From NCBI GenBank assembly GCA_029298735.1, contig JANSLP010000007.1, positions 248,001 through 312,000 of the forward strand: a stretch of 64,000 nucleotides of DNA. Reading direction: 5' to 3'. The notes beneath the pieces are model-generated. The model made no database searches. It was not told the origin of the DNA and saw only the letters and a list, made by a program, of their open reading frames with translations. The DNA comes from Ophiostoma sp. CBS 140.51 (taxonomy: Eukaryota; Ascomycota; Sordariomycetes; Ophiostomatales; Ophiostomataceae). Positions within the stretch are counted from its first letter, which is position 1. Each line of letters opens with the position of its first letter. Shown here one piece after another: positions 11,521-24,049 of this stretch. The position numbers were made by a program, and so were the translations under genes.

Positions 11521-13123
11521 CTCGCCCAGAAGCCTTAAAGGGCCTTGGAATATCTATGACCTTCCTGATCTCGACTCTTACCCCAACACCAACATGCCAA
11601 AAAGACAAGACAGAGCATGGCAATGTGGTTTGTCCCCTTTTTTTTAGCTTCTTGTGCGTTCTTGTGTTTGTGTGCCAATATTCTCCATATGTCCCTCCCC
11701 TGCATCTAGACTTTTGGGACTTCCAATAACAGACAAAAAATACACGTGATGGTTGCGTTGTTTATTAAGTCGAATGGTCGACTGTTTGTGTCTTTGACTC
11801 GATTGTCAACTTTCCCGGAGCTTACCTTGGTGGAAGGATATTTCGACTCCCAGTTTTCCAATACTTTGACTAACAGAAACTTCCAGCAGCAACAACCCCA
11901 AGATGAAAAGGAACCAACCGGGCATTTTGTCCGATCAGTGGAGGTCGTAGCTAGCAGACGATGGTATGGAGCATAGAATGGGGCTCTCATGGAGCAAATG
12001 GTGCGGTACTTTTGGAGCATTCCGCGACGACAAGGAGGCATTCATCCAGACGCATACGACGCATGTTTGCAATACAACTCGCAGTGTCCTTCTCCTTTTT
12101 TGAGGTGGGACCCTTTTTACGTTTCCATTCTTCCCCGCTGATGCGCTGGTGCTTCGTCCCACGGTGATTATAATCATCACTCGTGCCTCTTTCTTTTTGC
12201 CTCACCAGTTCACCGTGTCCATTGTCCGTGAAGTGTCTCGAGTGTGTACTCAGTAAAGGTGTGAGTGGAAACACTGGAAATGGATGAACACATACCCATT
12301 CCGTCCAGTCACCGGCTACCGACGAGGTACATCACGTCGTGTGAGAGAGAAGAAGAGAGGTTCGAGGGGAGGCAACTTCCGTCGGACGGATCAAGTAGTT
12401 TGGGTAGATCATGCAATGGAAGCGAAAATGGTAGCGAGAGAAGACGAACACGAAAAAGAACAAAATTATGGAGACTACTGTCGAGTCTGGCGCAGAAAGA
12501 TGCAGGAGGATTGCATTACAGCAAGCCACCGAACGGGAGCCGCAAAAGCACGGCAGGGGACGACGGCAAACTCCATATTGCGACGAGTCGACGTATGCTT
12601 TCATGCAGGGGATCTCTTCCTTTGTCCTTCTTGTTCGACGGCTAACGGTCTTGATAGCAACGATGCGAAGGATTTCGAGAGGGTTTATCTTGTACTGTGT
12701 AAGACGACAAATGCAGAGTTCAAACCATCCGTGCGTCGAGGTGAGGTGTATTTTTGACTTGCAGCATGACCAACAGTTTAATCTGGACGTTCGATTGTGT
12801 CGTTGATAGACCATACGAAAGGGTCATTATCTTTAGATCCCCCCAACATTTGCAAGCATATCAAACACATCTCTCTCCACAGAAAATCGTCTCGGTGAAC
12901 ACAGATGGCTAGATGTAATAGAAGCTGGGACTGATTTCTTCTAGAAGCAAGGGCTGACTACTGTGGAATGAGGGGAGAAAGACCGGACGATTATTCATAG
13001 ATATTCAAGAATATCCACGATATCTCTGATCCATGGTATCTATTACATACAAAAATCTTCCCCAGACGGGACGAGCATAATCATAACTGGAGATGTTGGG
13101 GCGTGAAGCGAGAAAGAGTTAGA

Positions 13124-13148
13124 GTCCTGGAGCCCTGGAGTCCTGGAG
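13124..13148. repeat. Short tandem repeat (CTGGAG-based)
   Basis: Three near-perfect copies of an 8-9 bp TCCTGGAG/CCCTGGAG unit. Confidence 0.8.
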
Positions 13149-14349
13149 ACCGTCTCGCGTCAGGCTATTTTCAAAACACACATGTTTTATTCAATCGTGA
13201 GGAGGCAAAGAAAGGGCCAAAGAAGACAAAAAATGGAGTCAGCCCAGCGGATTGTGTGAGCACCGCCCGCCTTGTTGTGTCAGTGTCCTCCCTTTTCTCC
13301 TCACTTTTTACGCAACAGAAACTGGGATGTTGAGATGTTGAGCGGGGAAAGTTGTCGATGTCTGCTTGTCTGCCCAGTTCTGTTTGTCATGAAAACCACA
13401 GCAGTCCGGGAGAGAGGGACACAGGATGGAGACAAAAGGACGGTCACTGGATAGAACACGAGATCGTGGGCACACACACACATTCGTCTGACAGGAGGCT
13501 TTGAGGCTTTCTGTCCTATTGATCCCGTCTGGACCCCGTCAAGGTACTTTACACACCTGCGAGGTATTCCAGCATTCCCAAAAGATACACACGAGTACTT
13601 CGTACTTTGTGGATGTTCTGCATCCACAAACAACACCCTGGTCTCGACTTCTGGCCCTGTTACGACCAGAACGACCTAAAAGCGCCCGGGCTCCGCAACG
13701 GCTCCACGATTCGAGGCACCCCAAAGCCGGAGCCTAGGCCCAAGATAGAAGCTGCTTTGGTGTGTTGAGTGAGAACAATAAAAGAGAGCGTCTTTCTAAA
13801 AGAACTGCGGCTCCCAGAGCAAGCCACAGAGCCACAGAAACGCAAGATGCCAAGACTACGAATGCGGGCCATTTATTTTCTTCTTCCCCCTTTGCTGGGA
13901 CGTGAGTTGAGGGTCGAGTAGATAGGAGAGCTCGGACGTTGTTGGCACAGTTCAAGTGAGAATTGCGAGTGCACTGGCCAACAACCGGCGATCAAATATT
14001 CTTCCGGAGCGCATATGACGCCGAGAAACCCAGAAACGCACCCACAAAATGGAAATAAACACTCCCAAAGGTCCCAAGCAGCTGAAAATACGAACCGTGA
14101 CGGGAGTAGCTCGTCTCGGAGCCAAGACGGCACACGTATGTCGACAGGGGAGCTGATAGTTGGGCTTGTGAAGGAAGTGTCGTTCGAGCTTGCATCGCAT
14201 CTCGCACCAATGGCGGTACATACCTCTGGCAGGATGCGCTTTGCAGTCTCGCATGCAGCAGCTAAAAAGAGGCATCTGACATCGTAGCAGTCGCATCTCT
14301 CTCCACTTGAAATGCAGTCCTTTCGTACAGTCGTTGGCCGCGCCTCCCT

Positions 14350-14505
14350 TCCTTCGCCGCCTTCTTTCTGCGTTCTTTCCTTCTTTTCGTTCCTTCCCTT
14401 CTTTTTGTCGCCCTTTTTTCGTCGTTCTCGCCGTTCTGGCGCCGCGCTAAGCCTGCATGGAAGCCGAGATGGAAGGAAAAGAAGGAAAAGAAGGAAGGGA
14501 AGCCG
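14350..14505. repeat. Pyrimidine tract and purine tract in imperfect inverted arrangement
   Basis: A CT-rich arm (about 14350-14425, repeated CCTTCTTTTC-like words) is followed within about 40 bp by a GA-rich arm (about 14465-14505, GGAAGGAAAAGAAGG). The arms are partly complementary, so a hairpin or triplex is possible. Confidence 0.6.
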
Positions 14506-16044
14506 AAACCGTCCACCACTCAGAACGCTAGAAAAATAGGGTCCCCGACCACCGCTGCCGGCGCGCTACAGGCAGGCGATGCGCCGCTACGAAGGGGGCC
14601 GCTGCAGGCGCAAGATGCGCCATAGACCACTTTTTATGCGGGAGAGTGCGGACTGTGACAGCGCTGTTTTCCTCCCCTTTTGGGGCTTCGTTTCGCTGTG
14701 TGGCCTGCTTTCAGTGGGTGGATGCAGGTGGGCCGTGCGGGGTACTGGACAACGGACAGCACAACTTCCAGGCGAACACAGCACACACACCATATCTTAT
14801 TTTTAGTGGTCGGGGCCATCACATGAGGCCACTAACAGTGCTGCAAAAGTACTGTGTCAGACCGTTTTTGGGGCATAGTATTTTGGCATAGTTTGGTGAG
14901 GGGAAAGAGCCCACTGTTCGGCGACACCGAAGCCCTGTGCAGCACACTTTATCGGGACTTTTCTTGCATCTTGCTCCTTCAACTTTCCCAGCGGGCCCTC
15001 TGATATCCAGCTCCCCTATTGGCTACAGGCCCCTCGTCTTTCGATGCAGCCTTCATGACGTATTACAAACGACGTGTGCCAGCGTTTGCAGAGTCTTGGC
15101 TTCCCAGGCTTGGCTTTCAGGCCTATCTCTCCCTGTGCCAATATTTGCGAGTGTTTTTGGCAAGTATTTTGCACACAACAGCTTTTGATTTCCTTTTATC
15201 TCTTTATTTCTTTGTGATCCTCGCTATTGTTTTCTTGAATTTGCCTTGCCTTGATCACGAGCCAAAACGCCTCCATTTCTTGTTTTCTTCGTTTAAACCA
15301 CCCGAGCCTCGTGGTATGTTTTGACGTCGTTTGAATCGTTCGGTTGTCGTTCGTTTTCTCGTTTTGGACATTGTTTCCCAGCCACTTACGTTTCTATTGA
15401 CGTCGGCTGCTTTTGGTTCTTTTAAGTTGGCGATAGTTTGCTTTCTTTTCTTTTGTTGATTCTTATTTCTTGAATGTGTCGACCTTGCTTTTTGGACCCC
15501 AACCTGTCTTTCTTCCCAGAGTTGCGTCAGTACATCTTGTGACGGAACGATCGGCAAAGGAGAAAACGCCAAAGCTGTAGCAATGAGCGGCAACAAATAC
15601 AGCAAGGAAGAGGCGGACTGCAGTAAGACGGCACGACTGCATGTGTGTTTTCAAATGCAAATGCAACTGCGACCTCGACCGCGATATACGATACACAACA
15701 GGACAGTGAGCCCCCCAAACGCACTAAGTGACGGTGCTAAGGAATGCAAGAGGCAACAGAGGCCAATGTGAACCACAATGAGTGGTTGTGTGCTTTGCGG
15801 GGGGGAGGGGGAAAGTAAAATGAAAGAAAACACGGGCTTGATCGACAGTTGTGTGTGGTACAATACAGTGTGGTGGGGAACGAGAAATCCATGAAGACAA
15901 GACAGACAGCGCAGTTGAACAGGACGTTGCAACGCGTTCTGGTGACTTTTGTTCACAGTTGTTTAGCTTCATTCATGTCTTCACGAGTAGACCATGTTGA
16001 AGGATTCAAGCACATAATATTGCTGTGGTCCTTCACTTGCCGAA

Positions 16045-16068
16045 ATCGCGGCATCGCGGCATCGCGGT
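16045..16068. repeat. 8-bp tandem repeat, 3 copies
   Basis: ATCGCGGC occurs twice, followed by ATCGCGGT. Confidence 0.9.
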
Positions 16069-16407
16069 CGAGTCGCCCGGTTCACGGACAGCACCGGACA
16101 CCAAATTACAACCCCCATGGTCGATTTGCACAGCAAGGAAACTTTATTTTCGGTGACGGATTGCCGCCGCCATTTTTGGAATAAATGCTTGCACACGCCG
16201 GCTGACAATTCAAGGCAATTTGCAAAAGATACCACTTCAGCGTTCGTCCACAGACTGGCCACTGACCACTGACAGACGAAGGCAACTCGATCTTACCTCA
16301 GATCGGGTTCCGCACCACCATCACGGGCATGCCCTCCCCCCCTCGTTTGCTGTTCATTGTGTCCTTGTCATGTCCCGTCTGGTGTGGCAGCCAAGTTGGA
16401 GCCTCTC

Positions 16408-16447
16408 TTTTTTTTTTTTTTTGGAGGACTGGAGGGACTGGAGGGAC
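16408..16447. repeat. Poly-T run followed by a 9-bp tandem repeat
   Basis: Fifteen consecutive T (16408-16422) are followed directly by about 2.7 copies of a GGAGGGACT-type unit (16423-16447). Confidence 0.85.
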
Positions 16448-16525
16448 AACCCCGGTCGTGGGCTGAGTTTTGAAGGGGCAGTTGCAGCAGCGGTTGCAAG
16501 GAGTCAAAATGGTCAAGGAAGGTTA

Positions 16526-16549
16526 CAGTGCAGCAGTGCAGCAGTGCAG
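16526..16549. repeat. 8-bp tandem repeat, 3 perfect copies
   Basis: CAGTGCAG is repeated exactly three times. Confidence 0.95.
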
Positions 16550-19500
16550 GACGACAAACGTTAGTGACGACCAGTGTTTCTCGACGTCGTTTGTTTTACG
16601 TTTTTGTGACCTCTGTGACCGTTCTTCGTCGGTCGACTTGCTTATTTTACACCTGCCCCAGCCGTACTTTATTTCACCATATTGTCCCGTCCTGTCGCAT
16701 TCGGACAGTTGAATTTGTTTTTCATCCCGTTGGCGGTCAAGATGCGGAGAGAAAAAGAGACGTGAACATGGGGGAAGATGAATATTGCAGGGAGCTGCCC
16801 AGACCTCCGGCGAGTCAGGCCAGCCACCTACGTAAATAGAGCTTGTCTTGAGAGGAGGGGAGTGTGCTACTTATCGCAACACCAAGAACAGCCAGCAATG
16901 GATCAAGCATCGAGGGACGACGAAAAAGCATCAGACGGGCAGTCTTTTGTCCTTGGCTTTTGTAACCGTGAACTCTTGGATCTGATCCTTTGTCGTCTGG
17001 ACTCTGTTTTCGTTTGTTTTCATTCGTTCTTTTCAACAGTCTGTTATCAACGGCCATCAGCCGCCGGCCACTACGAAATGCATTTCGGCAACGCCATGAC
17101 AAGCTCTGACAAGAAAGTACTCTGCGTACTCTTTCCGCCGTTCTGGACTCGTGCTGGTCTGGTCTGGTCTGCTGTCTTGGCCTGGTCTGCACTAATCTCA
17201 CTGCAGTTATTTGCGGTCCATCAGCAGCCAAGTTTCGGGGCAAAATGATGCGGGAACAATGCCCTCCGTTTCCAGTCGTCTTCAGTGTGAGATAGTGCCA
17301 TCTTTTCGCCCCATCGTCCGTACTTTTTAGTGGAGGAAAACGCCTGGACAGACCAGTCCGTCGGAGTTGAAGTTGGCCACTTGCCTCACAGGACCTGGGC
17401 CAGACAGCGTAGAGCTAGGGGGGAATTTGTTTGTCTGAGAGAAATGCAGAAAAAGGACTTCGTTCACAGTAGGTACGAATAGCACAAGGTCGAACCGGCC
17501 CTTTTCTTCTTGGGGCTGGTCGTTTGCTTGTCTTGGTCCCTGCCAGTGGAGAAAGTCGACATGGGCCTCCGACAGAAGGGCAAACGGTGAGAAAGGGAAA
17601 CAACAGACCTCTACCGGACTGAGAAAGCACAAACCATCGAGGGCCGCCAACAAAGTACAAGGTACGGCGCCTTGCTCGGAGTGGGGTTCGTTCCCCGTGA
17701 GACCTTGTAACGACACTTGCCCTGATTCTCTCTAGCGAGCGCACGGGAAGGTACGCTACGCACTTGCACCGGAGGAAGCCCAAAAGTCACTTTTCTCGAC
17801 TGTGAAACGACGTCCTCCCAGCCATCGCGATCTACTTTTTGGGTACTCCATCTCCTCCGTGCTCACCCATTCGCGCACCGCCAGCCGTCTTACTTGAGAA
17901 CCTTACCTTGTTCTGTCAAATGGCGGCACTTGGCTTTTCGAACGGCCATCGAGTCCGCTCCGGCAAGTGACTCTTTCTGCGTTTGTCTTCGTCTTCCTTT
18001 CACGACACCCAAGTACCCTCTTGTATCCTCATTCTGTCCTAGTGGCCCCCAAAGGCCATCCAAACTCATCCAAACAGGCCAAGTGCAGAGCACCAGAGCC
18101 GGCCGTGGATAGAAAGAGGAAAGGCTAAAAGCGCTGCAAGGAGGACGCAAAGAAGCTTGTTTTGATGTCCGCTTCGCTGGCCGGTGGCCGAGGTCGACAT
18201 GGGGAGTAAAAAGGAAGGGAAAGGCCAGTTGGCGGTCTGCCCTCCAAAACTGAAGAGCTCTGTTGCTTCGTCGTACTGGTCGTCTTCTTTGTTCTGGGCA
18301 TGTGTTGTTCTAGAAAAGTTCCGTCGCGCGAGCATGTGGAATAACGTGCTTTCATTGTCCACAGCTCGGGTTGTGGTGCGTCGTTTTTGTCTGGGCAAGT
18401 ACGCGTCGTCAATCGTCACGCTGCAGGACAATGGGCAGCCACTTCCCGTGTCGTCACTCGTCGTGCGTGGCATGGCCATGCCAGACATTGTGATTGTGTT
18501 GCGATAGACATCGCTTTTGCGTGCGCACGGCGTTTTCAGGATGGAATCAGTGTGTCGCCAAAACTCCTTATCAACAGCCCTGAGAAATCAAGGAAGTAGC
18601 GACCATTCAACCGCTCTTTCAGGGCAGGCGCGAGCCCACAAGCCCACAAGGCAGGAGAGACAGGCTCACAGGTCATGCCGTCCCACCATGGCCTTGTTTC
18701 TTTGCCTTGGTTTGGTCGCGCCTGCCCTCTTTTTGTCTCCTTCCCCTTTTTCCTCTTTTCCTCCTGCAGGCAAGGGCGATCCGAAGAATCAAAATAACCC
18801 CAACCTTTCGCAACAGCCAACTTACGAACAACTGTCTTTGTTTTCTCACCAAAATCAAGAAGAGCGATCGACGTTTTTGCCCCTATCAAAGGGGCCTGCA
18901 GTGGGTGGAGATGAGGCGGAGAGGATGAGCCGCGGCCAAGACAACCCAAATGGGCACAGGATCGGCGCGCTACAAACGCAACAAAATAAAGTACCCTGGT
19001 AGCGCACAGGTACTCCGTACACAGTGTTGACAGAAATATACACGGCCAACGAGACCTTCTAATGCACGAAAATGGCAGGTGTAGCCGCGTAGTATGGACA
19101 GTGCGCAACAGATCGCGACACTGTTTGTAAGTGGCTAGGCTGCTTGTAAGTGGCAAGAAGAGCGCCACTTCTTCTGCCAGATGTTCCTTCCCTGTCGCGC
19201 CCGTCGAGCCCGTCTCCTGTTCTCAACTTTGTCGAGTTTTGTCTCATCACTTTCCTTTCTTTTTCGATTTGTCCTATTTGTCGCTCAAAGTCCCTCTTGC
19301 CTTCCGGCTCCATCCCATCGTTCTCCCCTCGCCCCTTCCCTATGAGTCGTTTCTCCAGTTTTGATAAGGTGGTGGGCAATTGGTCGTCCCCTACTCCAGC
19401 GCCCAGCCCACTAGAGCTCCCCTGTGCTTCGTTTGCTCTCCATCTTGGGGCATTTGGGGACAAGGTACCTTTGGAACTGCCCGACGACATGCGGACCACA

Positions 19501-20640
19501 AAGACGGACCACAATAATTCCTCTTACACTGCTAGCGGATTGCCTTTGGAGGAAGTTTGCTGTTTTGCAGCCAAGCACCAACTGTCGACCTCATGCTTTC
19601 CATTGACATCTGAACGGAAAGTGAGCCAGAAATGGACACAGCCGAACCGTGCATCGTCCGACTCGTGAGTCGTGCCTTCCTCATGTGCAATTGGGAAAGC
19701 GACAAGAATTGCACAAAATAGGAAAGACACGTAATTTCGTCTGGATCACCTCACCACGTTTTGAAGAAGGAGCGCATGAGCCCTATTCTGCCATTTTTCT
19801 GCCCGTTGTATCACAAGCCAAACCCGCAACGTCTGTACACGTAAATTTTGGAGCTGGTAATTTTTGACACCAATTTTTGACCAATTTTTGGCCGTCACGA
19901 CTTTTCTGCCGCTCTGCCCCCAGCCCAGCATCCCGACATCGAACGAGTCAGCACCCAACCCACGCAAGCTCATGGGACCTATGCAGCATCACTAACTAAC
20001 AAGTGTTCCGCCGTTTCCGCCTAGCATCCGCCAACCATCTACCGACCGTCGCTTCGAGTTCGTTTTGATACATCGATCCCTCTCTGCGACAAACCAATCC
20101 CACGATACCCCCATCGATCCTACGACAGGAGCTCCAACAAAGCTGAATATAGCTTCTCCCCTGGACGACCCTGTCTGCCTCAAGCAGCATTTTTGCCTTC
20201 CTAAAGCACTCTGGTGCTTCCTTTTGGTATTGGCTCGTCTACATCTCGTATGTTTAATCCCCCCTCTTTTGGTGTTCACCTGCACCACTCTACATCTCTC
20301 TACCCTCTATCTTACCTCGATTGGATGGTCCCTTGACCGGGATGACAGCTCCAGCTCCATCTTTGATGCCGTTGCTTCCTTGGACGTGGTGCGTGATGTG
20401 CATCCTTCTGGGCTTCCTTTTCCCTTCCATTCTGCCTTCCATGCATGCTTCCATTGAGGCTTCCATGCGTGATCCCCCCTTCTCCTATGAGCCTATCTCA
20501 CTCCTGCGTTGTCGTCAGTGTGCTGGTGACCGACGACGAACAAGGAAAGCTGGGTGATTGTCCGGCTGGTCCAAACGAGGCGTGGTTGGCGATCTTTGAG
20601 ATAGACTTGGCTGACTGACAGGCGGTTTCTCGCATCACCA

Positions 20641-20651
20641 CCCCCCCCCCC
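20641..20651. repeat. Homopolymer run, C11
   Basis: Eleven consecutive C in the upstream region of the permease. Confidence 0.9.
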
Positions 20652-21246
20652 TTTGCGCCTCTCCCGTGCACATCAGTTCACCAAGAAACTAGACCAATAC
20701 AGAAACAGAAAAAGAGCGCTCGTAACGCGCAGCAAACGCCAGGCGCCGCCATACACATACACAACCCGAATACACAAGAGAACGCCATAAAATTCTGCCC
20801 ATTTGGACAGGGCAATCTGTTTAAAGTTGTCTTACTATTGTGTTTTGAAGCTTCATAGACTGCGTGCTGTTTTGCTTCCGCGGTCGACCTGCTTAAAATC
20901 CAAAGTACCTACTTCGTACAGTACCTCGACCCGGTCTTGTTTGTTCTCCAAGTCCCGTCCCGCCCTCGTCTTGAAGCCGTCTCATTCTCTCCGCATTCTG
21001 CCCCGTTCACAAGGCATCGTCTTGCACACAGGAAGCATCCAAAAGTAATATCTCTTACCCCATCGAATTGGTCACATCTGCGCCCGCCTTCAGCTTCCTT
21101 GTCCCTTCATCCTCAAACGAACCCTCTTTTAAACCCTTCTAGGCAGGTCGACGAGCTGTGAAGACGCCCAAGACGCCCAAGAACCCACCGGCGCGGCAAC
21201 GGGTCCCGCCTCCCTGCCATCTCTGTGCTTCACCACCCCTGCGAAT

Positions 21247-21270
21247 CAAGCCAGACAAGCCAGACAAGCC
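21247..21270. repeat. 9-bp tandem repeat, about 2.7 copies
   Basis: CAAGCCAGA occurs twice, followed by CAAGCC. A separate 9-bp duplication (GACGCCCAA) lies at about 21161-21180. Confidence 0.85.
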
Positions 21271-22150
21271 CAGCATTCTTCGTCTTCCACCCATCCTTCT
21301 AGACGGAATATCCACTCCACTCACACAAACAACACCGCTCGCGCGTTTCTCCCAAATCTCCCAAGCTTGCCCCGGATTTGCCTCTTGCTCCGACTCGCTT
21401 GAGTTACTGAGTTTGTACCCTGCCGTGCCTTCTTTCGCCTCTTCTCCTGCCCTAGTCCCTCCTCTTGCGCTATCTCCTGTTTTCTCCCCCTCCTGTTGGA
21501 GCTATCTTGCTCTGGTCGACTTACACCCTTGCCACTATCCTCTATCATACTATCCCCCCTCGACCTCTCCTCCGCTCTTGGCGCTCACCATACCTATCTC
21601 ACACTTGCATACGGGAGCACTTCTTTCTCTGTCTCACTCACCTGGTTTTATTATCTGAAAGCCGCAGGCGACACGCAAAGACGCCCGATCCTGCTTGTTG
21701 AGAAGACGGCCTCTTTTCTTTTCTTTTCTTGTTCTCTCTTTATTTCCCTTTCTCTCATCATCCTGCTTTTCCTCCCACCCTCACGTTCATACCAAAGTTC
21801 TCCACACCCCCTTCCTTATCTTTTCGTCGTTGCAGCTTCTTTGACGACGAGTTGCAAAAACGGGGTGGCCGATCCTTACTCTCTCAGACCTGACCTCTAT
21901 CGTCTCGAGCGGGTCCCCTGCTCATCACATTGCTTTTGGGTTCTCGCGTCTTGTCTCTCGAGTCCCTTTCTTATTTGAACCCCTTCCCATCCCCCTCTTC
22001 CTCTGATCGTCTTTCCCGTTGCCTCTCCTCTTCTTCTTCAACTCCCCACCTCTCCACCTCTCTCTCTCAGCACTCTCAACTTAATTCCTCTTCTCATTCT
22101 TTGTTTTCTTTTTACTTTTTGAGACTTGAGAGCAACAACACATCTTCAAT

Positions 22151-24049
22151 ATGTCCGACAAGGAGGAGTTAGGCTCCGCCAACAGCGGCATCAAGGAAGC
22201 CCCCAACTACGACCTCACCCACCGTCAAAGCAATGCTGTCGGCACGATCAACTACGAGGCTGCCGTCCCCGAGGGCGTTGCCGCCACGCCCGAGGAGGAG
22301 TCTCTCCGTATTCGCATGGGTCTCAGCACCAAGTCCTTCCACAAGCGCCACTACGGCCCCGGCATCGTTGAGATGGACCGCCGAATGAAGCCTCGCCATC
22401 TCAACATGATTGCCATTGGTGGCTCCATTGGTGCTGGCTTCTTCGTCGGTTCCGGTTCTGCTCTGCACACTGGTGTAGGTTGCTCCCCAGAATACTTTTA
22501 GAAGACGGTTTTGTGGTTTTTGTATGAACGAACGACGCGTCTAACAATTTCTAGGGCCCTGGTTTCCTTCTGATTGACTTCTTGATCATTGGTGTCATGA
22601 TGTTCAACGTCGTTTACGCTCTTGGTGAACTCGCTGTTATGTACCCGGTTTCTGGTGGTTTCTACACTTACTCTGCTCGCTTTATCGATCCTACCTGGGG
22701 TTTCGCCATGGGCTGGAACTACGTCGTAAGTCCTTTTTCGACAAATCCCGCAATAAAAAGCGCATACTAACAAACATCCTCAGATGCAATGGGCTGCCGT
22801 CTTGCCTCTCGAATTGACCGTATGCAGTCTGACAATCGCCTATTGGAATCCAGACATCAATCACGCTGCTTGGATTTCGCTGTTCCTGGGTCTCATTATT
22901 ATCATTAACATTTTTGGTACTCTCGGCTACGCTGAGGAGGAGTTCTGGGCCTCCGTCATCAAGCTGGCCGCTATCGTTATCTTCATGATCATCGCTTTCG
23001 TGCTCGTCCTCGGTGGCGGTCCCAGCAGCGGCCAGTACGACCACTACTGGGGTGCTCGCCTGTGGCACAACCCTGGCGCTTTCCAGAACGGCTTCCGCGG
23101 TTTCTGCTCCGTCTTCGTCACGGCTGCTTTCTCCTTCTCCGGTACTGAGCTGGTCGGTCTCGCTGCCGCTGAGGCCCACAACCCCGTCAAGGCTCTGCCC
23201 AGCGCCATCAAGCAGGTCTTCTGGCGTATCACTCTCTTCTACATCCTCGGTCTCTTCTTCGTCGGTCTCCTGGTCAGCTCCACCGATGACAGCCTGCTCG
23301 GTGCCAACCCTTACGCTGATATCAACGCCTCGCCCTTCGTCCTGGTCGGCAAGTACGCTGGTCTCAAGGGTTTCGACGACTTCATGAACGTCATCATTCT
23401 GATTTCCGTCCTGTCCATTGGTGTCGCCTCCGTCTACGGTGGTTCGCGTACCCTGACTGCCCTTGCCCAGCAGGGTTACGCTCCCCGCATCTTCACCTAC
23501 ATTGACCGCTCCGGCCGCCCCCTGTTCTCGGTCATTGTCTTGATTGCGTTCGGCTTCCTCGCCTACATCTCCCTCGCCGCCGCTGGTTCCCAGGTCTTCG
23601 ACTGGCTTCTGGCTCTTTCCGGTTTGGCTGCCCTCTTCACCTGGGGCTCCATCTGCCTGGCTCATATCCGCTTCCGCACTGCCTGGAAGTACCACGGCCA
23701 CACCCTGGACGAGATTCCGTTCAAGGCCATCGGCGGTGTCTGGGGCTCCTACATTGGCCTGGCCCTGAACATCATTGTCCTGCTCGCCCAGCTGTTCACT
23801 GCTATCGCCCCCGTTGGTGGCGGTGTCAACGACGCCCAGGGTTTCTTCAAGTCCTTCCTTGCCTTCCCCCTGGTCATTGCCTTCTGGATCGGTGGCTACA
23901 TCTGGAAGCGCCGCGGCTGGCTGCGCACCTCGGAGATCGACGTCGACACTGGCCGCCGTGAGCTGGACTGGGAGGAAATCAACAGATACCGCGCCGAGGT
24001 TGCCCAGATGGGCGCTGCCCGCCGTCTCTTCCACACCGTCTTCTTGTAA
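22151..24049 (+). CDS. Amino-acid permease (APC superfamily, fungal GAP/INDA1 type)
   Basis: Exons are 22151-22474, 22555-22725 and 22784-24049. Both introns (80 and 58 nt) are phase 0. The product has 586 residues. A hydrophilic N-tail of about 75 residues precedes MKPRHLNMIAIGGSIGAGFFVGSG, the signature TM1 region of yeast-type amino-acid permeases. The first splice restores the conserved HTGGPGFLLIDF segment. About twelve membrane segments follow, including the LPLELTVCSLTIAYW and SVASVYGGSRTLTALAQQGYAP-like segments typical of this family. Both tails are expected in the cytosol, and the protein works as a proton-coupled amino-acid importer at the plasma membrane. INDA1/GAP1 are the nearest relatives by recognition; the exact substrate cannot be told from sequence. 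Codon choice in exon 3 is strongly biased to C-ending codons, which suggests high expression. Confidence 0.95.

Larger units (their letters stand above)
10232..19989. other. Gene-poor intergenic region (about 9.8 kb)
   Basis: Open frames here are short, on both strands, overlap each other, and give low-complexity or composition-driven peptides with no recognisable domain. I found no tRNA, 5S rRNA or transposase. The DNA carries many short tandem repeats of 8-9 bp units, poly-T and CT/GA-rich tracts (some listed separately). It may hold long regulatory DNA, non-coding transcripts, or relics of degraded elements. Confidence 0.5.
19990..22150 (+). promoter_or_regulatory. Long CT-rich upstream/leader region of the amino-acid permease
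   Basis: From about 20000 to the permease ATG at 22151 the plus strand becomes strongly pyrimidine-rich, most so from 21400 to 22120. Fungal promoters and 5' leaders near transcription starts often look like this. There is an 11-C run at 20641-20651 and two 9-bp tandem duplications (about 21161-21180 and 21247-21270). Several short upstream open frames exist but none looks conserved. A long leader or leader introns are possible; the transcription start is not determined. Confidence 0.45.

Noticed and set aside
12265..12814. Overlapping frames on both strands around 12.3-12.8 kb
   Set aside because: Basic, low-complexity peptides without domain; none stands out over the others.
18536..19168. 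210-codon minus-strand frame in the gene desert
   Set aside because: It overlaps frames on both strands and has no domain; amino-acid composition is not protein-like.
19150..19668. 172-codon plus-strand frame in the gene desert
   Set aside because: Pro/Ser-rich because of CT-rich DNA; no conserved motif or intron context.
22691..24034. 447-codon minus-strand frame opposite the permease
   Set aside because: It is antisense to a strongly supported gene; C-ending codon bias removes stops on the other strand. The peptide has no domain.
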